Shown: piece by piece, positions 1 through 6,785 of the stretch | Layout: each line of letters begins with the position of its first letter | Numbering within the stretch: the stretch's first letter is position 1 | Assembly: GCA_013204125.1 (NCBI GenBank) | Contig: JABMOP010000583.1 | Span: 1-7,599 of the forward strand | Direction of reading: 5' to 3' | DNA: 7,599 nt | From: Rhodospirillales bacterium | Lineage (GTDB): Bacteria; Pseudomonadota; Alphaproteobacteria; Rhodospirillales; UBA2165 | Notes under the pieces: generated by a model | Databases searched by the model: none | What the model saw: the letters and a program-made list of their open reading frames with translations, nothing else | What the model was told of the DNA's origin: nothing | Translations under genes and position numbers: made by a program

Positions 1-1719
1 GAACGCGGCGCCCGGATTGACCGCCTGCTTCGATGTGTTGAACAAAAGGCAGCCGCCGGTTCCTTGGGCGCGCATGACGCGCACGGCGTTCTGGGCGACC
101 GATTGATGGGCAAAGAAATTCAGCTCGAAACTGTTGCGTAGAACCGTATCGGAAACCGTGCCGATTTCCCCCTGCCAGGCGGCGCCGGCGTTGGAGACGG
201 CGATATCGACGCCGCCATAGGCGCGGCAAATTTGATCGAAGGCGCGGGCGACGTCTTTACCGTTGGTGACATCGCAGCCGATGCCGATAGCGCCGATATC
301 TTCGGCCACTTCAGATGCGGCGCGGGAATCTTTATCGAGCACCGCCACCGCCGCGCCATTGGCGGCAAATAACGACGCAATTGCCGCGCCGATGCCGGAC
401 GCGCCGCCGGTGATCAGCGCCACCTGGCCGCTCAGCGCCGGAACCGCCGGGCCTTTGAGACGCTTCGCCTGTTCGGGCGGCCAATATTCAATATCAAATA
501 AATCCGCCTCGCCGGCCGGCTGATACCGCCCCAATCGTTCCGCATCGGCCATAATCTGGATATTGGCTTCAAAAATATCGGCGGCAATGGCGGCGGCGCG
601 GGGGGTATCGCCGAGCCCAAAGAGGCCGAGCCCGGGCGCCAAAATAATCCTTGGGAATGGGTCTAAGGGGGCGCGAACGCGGGCTTGGTGGCGCGCCACA
701 TAGGCTAAATAATTTTGCGCATAGCGGCCAACGGCGGCATCGACTTTGCTTTTCGCCGCGCCGCCCTTGCCGATGAACGGCAGGACCAGCGGTTTGGGCT
801 TGGTCCAGATCACATGGTCGGGGGTGGCCGGCCCTTTGGCGGCAAGGCGGCCTAAATTTTCGCCATCGACAAAAGCCCGGATCGCGGCGCCGCCGCGAAA
901 TTCGGAAATCAGGCGCGCAAAGTCGCCGCCGTGTTCGGGCGCGGCGACGGCGCCGCGTAAAATCGGCGCTAACTCAGCCGCCGAAATTGACGGCGCCTTA
1001 AATTTACGTGTTGGAGCCTTAGGCTTGCCGGCTTGGTTTATCCGCTTTTCGGCTTTGGAGACCAGGCGCACCATGCGCGTATAGGCTTCCCGTGCCGTAT
1101 CCCCAAAAGTGAACAGCCCGTGTTTTAAAATGACAATGCCATGCGCCTTCGGATTGGCGCGGCACAATTTTTCCGCCTGTTTGGCGAGGTTAAATCCCGA
1201 CATGGCATAGGGCGCAACGACAATTTCTTTGCCGAAGGCTTCGCTGCAGAGCTTGCCGCCATTTGGCTGATTGGTCAGCGCCAGGACCGCGTCGGCGTGA
1301 GTATGGGTGATAAATTTATGCGGCAAAAAAGCGTGCAGCAGGGTTTCGACCGAAGGGTCCGGCGCGTCGGGGTCGAGTTTGGCGGCGCGCAGCGCCCGCA
1401 TCATATGGCCATCGGAAAGTTTGGCCCGGCCCAATAATGGGCGGAGGTCCGCCAGATCAAGCGCCGGCATGTCCGCGGCTTCCAGCCACCTCATATCGCG
1501 CCCGCTGGCTTTGGTATAGATCGCTTCGACCTTTTCGCCGGCGGCATTGCGCGCTGCCGATTTCACCGAGCCATTGCCGCCGCCGTGCAGGACCAGCCGG
1601 GCATCGCCGCCCAAAAGCCGTGATGTATAGACCGAAAGCGCAACATCGGCGCCGCGCCCCGCCTTGGCGCTTTGTTTAATGGCCCGCTTGGCGGCCCGCT
1701 CGTCGTAGAGATTTTTCAT
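1..1719 (-). CDS. Bifunctional class II aldolase / short-chain dehydrogenase (RhaD/RhaE-type), 3' part outside window
   Basis: The frame is open for 573 codons from the ATG at 1719 to base 1, so the gene is cut at its C-terminus; the family is usually a little under 700 residues. The N-terminal part is a class II (zinc) aldolase/adducin domain: a glycine-rich phosphate-binding stretch LHGGGNGSVK near residue 40, the zinc pair H139 and H141 in THTH, and a third zinc His at 200 in LKHGLF. From about residue 430 an NAD(P)-binding short-chain dehydrogenase domain begins with TGGASGIG at 437-444, followed by NAG and NTSKQAVNPG just before the window edge; the YxxxK motif would lie outside. By family, such fusions act in rhamnose breakdown, cleaving rhamnulose-1-phosphate and oxidising lactaldehyde, in the cytoplasm. 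No other rhamnose genes are visible, so the substrate is inferred. The ATG is the only usable start before an upstream in-frame stop; its Shine-Dalgarno is weak. Confidence 0.9.
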   Translation of the reverse strand, partial: MKNLYDERAAKRAIKQSAKAGRGADVALSVYTSRLLGGDARLVLHGGGNGSVKSAARNAAGEKVEAIYTKASGRDMRWLEAADMPALDLADLRPLLGRAKLSDGHMMRALRAAKLDPDAPDPSVETLLHAFLPHKFITHTHADAVLALTNQPNGGKLCSEAFGKEIVVAPYAMSGFNLAKQAEKLCRANPKAHGIVILKHGLFTFGDTAREAYTRMVRLVSKAEKRINQAGKPKAPTRKFKAPSISAAELAPILRGAVAAPEHGGDFARLISEFRGGAAIRAFVDGENLGRLAAKGPATPDHVIWTKPKPLVLPFIGKGGAAKSKVDAAVGRYAQNYLAYVARHQARVRAPLDPFPRIILAPGLGLFGLGDTPRAAAIAADIFEANIQIMADAERLGRYQPAGEADLFDIEYWPPEQAKRLKGPAVPALSGQVALITGGASGIGAAIASLFAANGAAVAVLDKDSRAASEVAEDIGAIGIGCDVTNGKDVARAFDQICRAYGGVDIAVSNAGAAWQGEIGTVSDTVLRNSFELNFFAHQSVAQNAVRVMRAQGTGGCLLFNTSKQAVNPGAAF

Positions 1720-1858
1720 CGTCGCCGAGTTTGCCCCAATCCGCCGGTAAGAGAAAGAAAAAGCCGAAATAACCGCAACGTGATCGCCAACCTATTTTTA
1801 AGACTTCCCATTGGCGGCACGGCTCCTATATCACTTAAGAGAGGGAGTTGGAGCCGCA

Positions 1859-3457
1859 ATGGATCAACACGCCATACCCGAAACCGCCTACCGTCTGTCG
1901 GTGGAGCCGGTCTCTGAGACCATATCGGTCGAGCTCGGCGGCCTGACCATCGCCAAATCGAGCCGCGCCATCGTCGTTCATGAATCGAGCCTGGTGCCCG
2001 CCTATTATTTCCCGATCGAAGATGTCGCTATGGAATTGCTGACCGCGACCGAGCACCACACCTTGTGCCCGTTTAAAGGAGAGGCCAGCTATTGGGATAT
2101 AGCCGCCGGGACACGCACGATTTCCAACGCCGCCTGGTCCTATCTCAACCCAGATGAAACTGTCGGCAACATTGCCGGATATGTTTCTTTCTATTGGAAT
2201 TTGATGGATGGCTGGTACGCCAACGATACGCCGCTCCTTGCGCTCCGGCGGGATAAGGCGCCGACCGGTATCAATCCATTGTCGCAGTGGCTCCTGCACG
2301 AAGCCTGGGACACCACATCCACATCCGATCTCATCAACAAATTCTGTCGCAGCCTGGTTGAATGCGGCATCCCGGTGACGCGCTTCAGGTTGGTAATGCG
2401 AACCTTGCATCCGCAAATGTATGCCCGCGCCTTCACCTGGCGGCACGGCGATCCGGAAGTCGCCGAGTTGGAAGCCGACCGGTCCTTGGTGGTTTCCGAT
2501 CAATTCGTCAATTCGCCCTTCGCCGCCATTTTAGAAGGCGCCGCCGGTGTCCGCCGCCGGCTTGATATCGAAAACCCGCAATTGGATTATCCGGTGCTCG
2601 AAGATTTACACCAAGAGGGCGCGACCGATTACGTCGCCATGCCGCTGATATTTTCGGATGGGCAATTGAACGCCTTTTCCCTGGTCAGCGAACAGCCGGA
2701 TGGATTTACCACCGACGATCTCGGCCACATCTATGAAATCATTCCGGTCCTCTCGCGGCTGATTGAATTGCACCATGTGCGAAATACGGCGGAAACACTC
2801 TTGGATACCTATCTCGGCAAATTGACCGGCCGGCGGGTGCTGGACGGCCTGGTGCAGCGCGGCGACGGCGAAACCATTCATGCGGTCATCTGGTTTTGCG
2901 ATCTTCGCAGTTCCACCCGCCTTTCGGAAGAAATGGAACGGGAAACCTATCTCGACCTCTTGAACCAGTTTTTGGAAACCATGACCGACGCGGTGCTGGC
3001 CGAAGGCGGCGAAGTATTACGCTTCATCGGCGATGCCGCCCTTGCCATATTCCCCATCGAGCCGGGCAATGACGGCGCCGGATGCGGCGCGGCGATGCGC
3101 GCCGCGGCGGCGGCGAAAAATGCGATACGCGGGATGGCGGCGATCAATGAGGTGCGCCTTGGCGCGGGCATTGAGGAAATCGGCTACGGCATCGGGCTCC
3201 ATGTGGGCGACCTGACCTACGGCAATATCGGATCGCAATCGCGCCTCGAATTTACCGTGATCGGCCCCGCCGCCAACGAAGCGGCGCGCATCGAGGCGAT
3301 GACCAAAACACTCGACCGAAAAATTTTGATGTCGGAACAATTCAGCCACTGCCTGCCGGGTGATCTCGTCTCGATGGGCCATCACCCCCTTCGAGGCGTC
3401 GCCGACGAACACGAATTGTTCACCTTCAAAGACCAAGGGCCTGAGGAAGCCGCTTAA
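1859..3457 (+). CDS. DUF427 - class III adenylate/guanylate cyclase fusion protein
   Basis: A 532-residue soluble protein without signal peptide or membrane helix. Residues about 24-122 match the DUF427 fold family (AYYFPIEDV, CPFKGEASYW at 70-79, AAWSY, GYVSFYW). Residues about 140-310 form a middle region (RTLHPQ at 181-186) like the N-terminal part of many rhizobial cyclases, probably a sensory or dimerisation module. Residues about 320-525 are a class III cyclase domain: first metal Asp348 in FCDLRSST, second Asp392 in RFIGDAALAIF, Thr466 at the purine-selecting position in FTVIG, and transition-state Asn473 and Arg477. The usual purine-selecting Lys is Arg388. All metal and transition-state residues are present, so it is probably active, most likely making cAMP; cGMP cannot be excluded. 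The start at 1859 is preferred to an in-frame TTG at 1811 because GGAG lies 5 nt upstream, with a second purine tract at 1841-1847. It is followed 3 bp later by the lipoprotein gene. Confidence 0.9.
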   Translation: MDQHAIPETAYRLSVEPVSETISVELGGLTIAKSSRAIVVHESSLVPAYYFPIEDVAMELLTATEHHTLCPFKGEASYWDIAAGTRTISNAAWSYLNPDETVGNIAGYVSFYWNLMDGWYANDTPLLALRRDKAPTGINPLSQWLLHEAWDTTSTSDLINKFCRSLVECGIPVTRFRLVMRTLHPQMYARAFTWRHGDPEVAELEADRSLVVSDQFVNSPFAAILEGAAGVRRRLDIENPQLDYPVLEDLHQEGATDYVAMPLIFSDGQLNAFSLVSEQPDGFTTDDLGHIYEIIPVLSRLIELHHVRNTAETLLDTYLGKLTGRRVLDGLVQRGDGETIHAVIWFCDLRSSTRLSEEMERETYLDLLNQFLETMTDAVLAEGGEVLRFIGDAALAIFPIEPGNDGAGCGAAMRAAAAAKNAIRGMAAINEVRLGAGIEEIGYGIGLHVGDLTYGNIGSQSRLEFTVIGPAANEAARIEAMTKTLDRKILMSEQFSHCLPGDLVSMGHHPLRGVADEHELFTFKDQGPEEAA

Positions 3458-3460
3458 GCC

Positions 3461-4516
3461 ATGAAACGCAGCGTGGTCTTGTTTTCATTTCTAGCGGTCG
3501 CCGCCTGTTCGCCCAATATTACCGAACGGGATTTCTACGATAAGACCAAATACCATCATACCGAAGGCGGTTTCCGCAATCCTCCGGGCAGCCCGCAAGC
3601 CGAAGTGGGGTTTTTCCGTATGGCCGGTTTCATCGCGCGCCTGCTTACCTCCTCACCGCCCGCTGACGTATTGCCCGAAGACCATATTGTGCCGCGCGCC
3701 GCTGCCGTGGCCATGGCCGCCAACGGGGGAAATCCTAGTCTCACCTGGATCGGCCATGCAACTTTCCTGATCCGCGCCGGCGGTAAGACTATTCTGACCG
3801 ATCCCCAATTTTCGGATCGCGCCTCGCCTTTTTCATTCTTTGGTCCCAAACGCTTCGTCCGGCCGGGGTTGGAACTTGAGGATTTGCCGCCTATCGATGC
3901 CGTCGTTATTTCTCATAACCATTACGACTCGTTCGATCTGCCGTCCCTCAAAAAGATTGCCCGCGCCAATCCTAAGGCGCACGTCCTGGTGCCGCTTGGC
4001 CTGGGCGCCACGGTCCGTGAACAGGGTTTCACCAATGTCCATGAATTGGATTGGTACGACACAGAGCGGCTCGGCAAGATCACGATCCAGGCGACGCCCG
4101 CCATCCACCGGGCAAATCGCGGATTCTGGGACACCAATCAAAGCCTGTGGGCGGGTTTCGTGATTGACGGCGGCGGACGCCGCATTTGGTTCGCCGGTGA
4201 TACCGGTTTCGGCCCCGTTTTTGAAAAAGAAGTGGCGCCGCGCGTGGGTCCGGTGGATATCGCGCTTATCCCGATCGGCGCCTTTCTTCCGCGCGACATC
4301 ATGAAACCGGTGCATGTTGACCCAGACGAGGCGTTGCGGCTTGCGCGCATCATGGGCGCGAAGACCGCCATCGCCATGCACTGGGGCACCTTTCCCTTGG
4401 CCGAAGATCGGCCCAAGCTGGCCAAGCAAAGATTTTTCGATGCCGCCGAGAGAGGCGTTGAAAAAATACTCATGCGCATCGGTGAGACGCGAAATTTACT
4501 TAAACCCGCCGCCTAA
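3461..4516 (+). CDS. NAPE-PLD-like MBL-fold metallohydrolase, predicted lipoprotein
   Basis: A 351-residue protein starting with a lipoprotein signal peptide: basic KR, hydrophobic core, and lipobox VAAC with Cys16; the +2 Ser suggests outer-membrane sorting by E. coli rules. The rest is a metallo-beta-lactamase fold of the Lactamase_B_2 type close to N-acyl-phosphatidylethanolamine phospholipase D and bacterial relatives. Visible metal ligands are H152, H154 and D156 in SHNHYD, H216, D247 in AGDTGF, and H307 in MHWGTF; H285 in PVHVDP corresponds to another conserved active-site His. The fourth residue of the HxHxDH motif is Ser157 instead of His. Family knowledge suggests hydrolysis of a phosphodiester or lactone-like substrate, perhaps lipid; the substrate is unknown. 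It starts 3 bp after the cyclase stop and has only a distant GAGGA at 3443-3447, so translation is probably coupled. It converges on the DUF3126 gene with 4 bp between the stops. Confidence 0.88.
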   Translation: MKRSVVLFSFLAVAACSPNITERDFYDKTKYHHTEGGFRNPPGSPQAEVGFFRMAGFIARLLTSSPPADVLPEDHIVPRAAAVAMAANGGNPSLTWIGHATFLIRAGGKTILTDPQFSDRASPFSFFGPKRFVRPGLELEDLPPIDAVVISHNHYDSFDLPSLKKIARANPKAHVLVPLGLGATVREQGFTNVHELDWYDTERLGKITIQATPAIHRANRGFWDTNQSLWAGFVIDGGGRRIWFAGDTGFGPVFEKEVAPRVGPVDIALIPIGAFLPRDIMKPVHVDPDEALRLARIMGAKTAIAMHWGTFPLAEDRPKLAKQRFFDAAERGVEKILMRIGETRNLLKPAA

Positions 4517-4520
4517 CACC

Positions 4521-4763
4521 TTAATCGTCGTTGGCGGATTTCATGCCCGGCGCCGGCGCCAAATCGAATTCCAGGATCGACATATTGAAATCGAAGGATA
4601 CTTCGCCGTCTTCTTCGTCTTTATAAATGACGCCGATAAATTCGTCGCCGAGATAGACTTCGGCGGACCCGTCCGATTGCGGGCGCTCGCGGAGCGTGAT
4701 GGTCTTGTTGCCGAATTTTTCGCGCATATATTTCTGCACGCGGGCCAGTTCATCGTCGTTCAC
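4521..4763 (-). CDS. DUF3126 family protein
   Basis: An 80-residue acidic cytoplasmic protein with the pattern I recognise as DUF3126, a small family of unknown function largely confined to Alphaproteobacteria: an ARVQKYMREKFGN helix at the N-terminus, ITLRERP, then AEVYLGDEFIGVIYKDEEDG and a final FDFNMSILEFDL strand region. The start is GTG at 4763: it has an AGGAGA Shine-Dalgarno at 4771-4776 with a 7-nt spacer. The ATG at 4753 opens a different frame without family resemblance. It lies 59 bp downstream of the transporter on the same strand, so the two may be co-transcribed, although no functional link is known. No molecular function can be assigned. Confidence 0.85.
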   Translation of the reverse strand: MNDDELARVQKYMREKFGNKTITLRERPQSDGSAEVYLGDEFIGVIYKDEEDGEVSFDFNMSILEFDLAPAPGMKSANDD

Positions 4764-4822
4764 TTTTGTCTCTCCTGTGGCGGCTATCCTGATATGGGTT
4801 TAACAGGATGCGGCGCGCCTGG

Positions 4823-5701
4823 CTATGGCTGATCCGCATCAATTTTGCGCGCCGCGTTGGCTTCCATGCGCACGAGATACGAGCCGGCGGCAACGATGAT
4901 CGCGCCGCCCACCCACACCCAGATTTCCGGTATTTCCGAGAAAAAGAAATATCCGACGATCGCCGCGAAAATCAGACGGACGAAGGAGATCGGCGAAATC
5001 GCCGTCACATCGCCGGATTTATACGCCTTGGTGAAGGCAATATTGGCGGTGCTGGCAAGAATACCGGTCGCGCACAACAAGAGCCAATGTTCCGGTTCCG
5101 GCCATTTCCATACGAACATGGCGGGAATAAGCGCCAACGGCACGACGATCAGCGTCGGATAGGCGACGATGGCGACGATGGAATCGTAGCGCGTCTGGAC
5201 CTTGCCGATAATCAGGAACCCGGCCCAGAAAACCGCCGAAGCCAGTGCCGATAAAGCGCCGACCGAGAGGCTTTCGAAACCCGGCCGGATAATAATCAGC
5301 GAGCCGGCAAGCCCGAGGCCAACCACCACCCAGCGCGCCGGCGTCGATTTTTCACGCAAAAACAGGATGGCGATGACCGAGGCGAAGATCGGCTCCAACA
5401 GGCTGAGCGAGGTCGCCGTCGCAAACGGCGCGACGATCAAGGCGTAATACCAGAACATCAGGGCGAAGGTTTGCAACACTCCCCGAAGGCCCATCAATCC
5501 GGGCCGTTTCGGGATCAAGCTGTCCCGCCCGGCGCGAATCAGAAACGGCAAGATAAAGACAAAGCCAAACAGATTGCGGAAGAACACCAGCTCGAACACA
5601 TGGAAATCTGCGCTCAAGATGCGGATGATGGTAAAATTGACGGCGAAAATCGCGCTCGCCATGACCATCCACGCCATGCCGATTAGGTTGGCGTTATTCA
5701 C
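4823..5701 (-). CDS. EamA/DMT-family inner-membrane transporter
   Basis: A 292-residue very hydrophobic protein with about ten predicted membrane helices arranged as two EamA repeats of five helices. The first helix begins near residue 8, the first repeat ends around residue 139 with IIIRPG, and the second begins near 147. Hallmarks of the drug/metabolite transporter superfamily are AIFAVNFTIIR in helix 1, the SLLEPIFASVIAILFLREK stretch near residues 99-117 and the parallel SFVRLIFAAIVGYFFFSE in the second half. Such proteins export or exchange small metabolites; the substrate cannot be told from sequence. The start is taken as GTG at 5701 because an in-frame TAA lies about eight codons upstream with no start codon between; ATG at codon 9 is an alternative. 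No good Shine-Dalgarno precedes the GTG. The start region is part of a 29-bp tandem repeat, an unusual leader. Confidence 0.88.
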   Translation of the reverse strand: MNNANLIGMAWMVMASAIFAVNFTIIRILSADFHVFELVFFRNLFGFVFILPFLIRAGRDSLIPKRPGLMGLRGVLQTFALMFWYYALIVAPFATATSLSLLEPIFASVIAILFLREKSTPARWVVVGLGLAGSLIIIRPGFESLSVGALSALASAVFWAGFLIIGKVQTRYDSIVAIVAYPTLIVVPLALIPAMFVWKWPEPEHWLLLCATGILASTANIAFTKAYKSGDVTAISPISFVRLIFAAIVGYFFFSEIPEIWVWVGGAIIVAAGSYLVRMEANAARKIDADQP

Positions 5702-5800
5702 GCGAGGCCGCTCAGGTTGGCGTTATTCACGCGAGGCCGATCAGGTTGGCGTTATTCACGCCAGGCCGCTCAGTTTGGCGTTACTTATGACCGCGCCGCT
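5685..5800. repeat. 29-bp tandem repeat array over the transporter start
   Basis: Units of 29 bp begin with AGGTTGG (plus strand) at 5685, 5714 and 5743. The first three units are nearly identical, differing at one or two bases each; a degenerate fourth (AGTTTGG) begins at 5772 and decays towards 5800. Read on the minus strand, each good unit holds GTGAATAACGCCAACCT, which is the transporter's own start region. The two upstream copies form 10-codon minicistrons (GTG at 5759 and at 5730) whose TGA stop overlaps the next GTG as GTGA. The last of these overlaps the transporter GTG at 5701. In the fourth unit the start position is ATA. Replication slippage is the simplest origin. An effect on translation of the transporter is possible but unproven. 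A 6-bp GC-rich hairpin (5791-5808) lies just upstream. Confidence 0.9.
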
Positions 5801-5839
5801 AAGCGCGGCCGGTTGGTTTTGAGCCATTCAGTTTTCCAG

Positions 5840-5872
5840 AAAAAAACGGCGGATGCCGGGATGCATCCGCCG
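5840..5872 (-). terminator. Intrinsic terminator downstream of the GST gene
   Basis: On the minus strand a perfect 10-bp stem, CGGCGGATGC pairing with GCATCCGCCG, encloses a 6-nt loop and is followed at once by seven T residues (5846-5840). It begins 8 nt after the GST stop codon, exactly where a rho-independent terminator for that gene should be, and separates it from the downstream transporter. Confidence 0.92.
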
Positions 5873-5880
5873 CATTAATA

Positions 5881-6576
5881 TTATTCGGCTGCCGCCGCAG
5901 ACTCCATAAGCGTCGCCGCGTAGGTTTCGCGCCGCTCGAGGGCGCTGTGAAACGCTTCGTCGAAATCTTCGGGTACGGAAGTTTTGATGCGCGCGTCGGC
6001 AAGCAATGCGTCCGACCAGGCTTGGATTTTGGGGTAGCTATCCAAAGCGCCCGTATGCAGGATTTTTTCGATCATCATGAAACGGTGCAGAGACGGCGCG
6101 TAAGCCGCGTCCACGAGGCAAATTTCCGGGCCGTTAAAAAACGGGCCGTCATTGCCGCGTTCGACAACCAAAGCTTCTTCGACCCGGTCCAACACTTTGG
6201 GCAGGGCTTCCAAGGCTTCGTCCAGCTCTTCCTTGGTTTTGGCATAATTGACCTTGCCGAAGGCGCCCGACCAGCTTGGGGTGAAATCGGTCCAGGCCCG
6301 GTTGCGCGCCCGTTTAACCGGGTCTTCCGGGTGCAGGCGGGGGGGCACCACTTCATCCAAAAATTCGGCAATCGCATTGGATTCGAAGAGGACGTCGTCA
6401 TCGACTTTTAGAACCGGAACCTTGCCATGGGGCGAGATTTCCAAGAACCAGTCGGGTTTTTCGCGAAGATCGATATAGGTCACTTCGAATTGGATGTCTT
6501 TCGCACGCAAAATAATCACGGCGCGCTGCACCCATGGTCAAGTCTTGGCGCTGATTAAATGGTATTTCGTAGCCAT
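5881..6576 (-). CDS. Glutathione S-transferase with in-frame TGA at the catalytic Cys position (putative selenoprotein)
   Basis: From ATG 6576 the frame reads MATKYHLISAKT, then TGA (6540-6538, residue 13), then PWVQRAVIILRAKD and onward without interruption to TAA at 5881: 231 residues counting the TGA. The protein is a two-domain GST. The thioredoxin-like half spans about residues 3-82, with cis-Pro54 in GKVPVL and the glutathione-binding E65-S66 in FESNAI; the all-helical half spans about 90-215. In Cys-type GSTs the first strand is followed by CPxVQRA, so the TGA replaces exactly the catalytic Cys; one remaining Cys lies far away in the helical domain. Trp codons in the same frame are TGG, and the neighbouring carbonic anhydrase uses TGA as stop, so a general code change is unlikely. 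AAAGGAGA 6 nt before the ATG supports this start. Starting at GTG 6531 would delete beta-strand 1 and the active site. Alternatives are a nonsense mutation or sequencing error (TGC to TGA); the otherwise intact gene, SECIS-like hairpin and terminator favour selenocysteine. Likely a glutathione-dependent redox enzyme in the cytoplasm; substrate unknown. Confidence 0.8.
6489..6537 (-). promoter_or_regulatory. Putative bacterial SECIS element in the GST gene
   Basis: Directly after the TGA the minus strand folds, by hand, into a bipartite hairpin. The lower stem is 6535-6529 (ATGGGTG) with 6496-6489 (one bulged A). An internal loop of 3 by 5 nt follows. The upper stem is 6525-6518 (CGCGC, bulged C, GT) with 6508-6502 (GCGTGCG), including two G-U pairs. 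The 9-nt apical loop at 6517-6509 begins with G. The loop starts 20 nt after the TGA, inside the roughly 16-37 nt window of bacterial SECIS models, and a G among the first loop bases is their main sequence requirement. No energy calculation was made. A competing short hairpin (6532-6520, stem GGTGC/GCGCC) could form instead. Confidence 0.6.
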
Positions 6577-6582
6577 TCTCTA

Positions 6583-6590
6583 TCTCCTTT
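6583..6590 (-). promoter_or_regulatory. Ribosome binding site fixing the GST start at 6576
   Basis: AAAGGAGA on the minus strand, six bases from the ATG at 6576, is among the clearest Shine-Dalgarno sequences in the window. It places initiation upstream of the in-frame TGA, whereas the GTG at 6531 beyond the TGA has no comparable purine tract at the right distance. This makes the TGA part of the translated gene. Confidence 0.8.
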
Positions 6591-6694
6591 AAAGTTGCCG
6601 AATGGTGCCATAAGGGGTGTTTGCAGGCAAGCGCGGGGTGGAAGTGTGGTGTGGTCCTATAGTCGCCCAATCATCGAGGTCCAAACCGTGCCTA

Positions 6695-6785
6695 TCCGGT
6701 TAAGACAGACACCCACTACCTATAGAGTAAACGGCGCGCTATGCCGACACTGCCCAATCGGCCGCTTCTGGCCCAAAGCGGACAT
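6695..6785 (+). repeat. Left copy of an inverted dispersed repeat
   Basis: The first 34 bases (6695-6728: TCCGGTT, a 14-base core CAGACACCCACTAC, then TATAG) match the reverse complement of 7566-7599 at 29 of 34 positions. A second block about 66 bases in (6761-6785, around GCCGCTTCTGGCC) matches the reverse complement of 7519-7543 at about 17 of 25 positions, at a slightly different offset. The two regions are therefore diverged copies of one repeat with an indel of about 10 bases. The block encoding WPKADI falls within this copy. Confidence 0.75.

Noticed and set aside
1811..1858. N-terminal extension of the cyclase from TTG 1811
   Set aside because: The ATG at 1859 has better ribosome-binding sequence and the extra 16 residues add nothing resembling the DUF427 domain.
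1835..2503. Long open frame of 222 codons on the minus strand inside the cyclase
   Set aside because: It is a shadow of the high-GC cyclase gene: the opposite frame has clear conserved domains and this one shows none.
5685..5800. CRISPR array from the 29-bp repeats
   Set aside because: The units are directly adjacent with no spacers, so this is a simple tandem repeat; no cas gene is present.
5791..5808. GC-rich hairpin CCGCGC/GCGCGG as a second terminator
   Set aside because: It has only a 6-bp stem and lacks an adjacent T tract on either strand; the true terminator at 5840-5872 is far stronger.
5881..6531. GST gene starting at GTG 6531 as an ordinary 216-residue protein
   Set aside because: This start removes the first beta-strand and the active-site position, has no Shine-Dalgarno, and ignores the well-placed ATG and ribosome site 45 bases upstream in the same frame.
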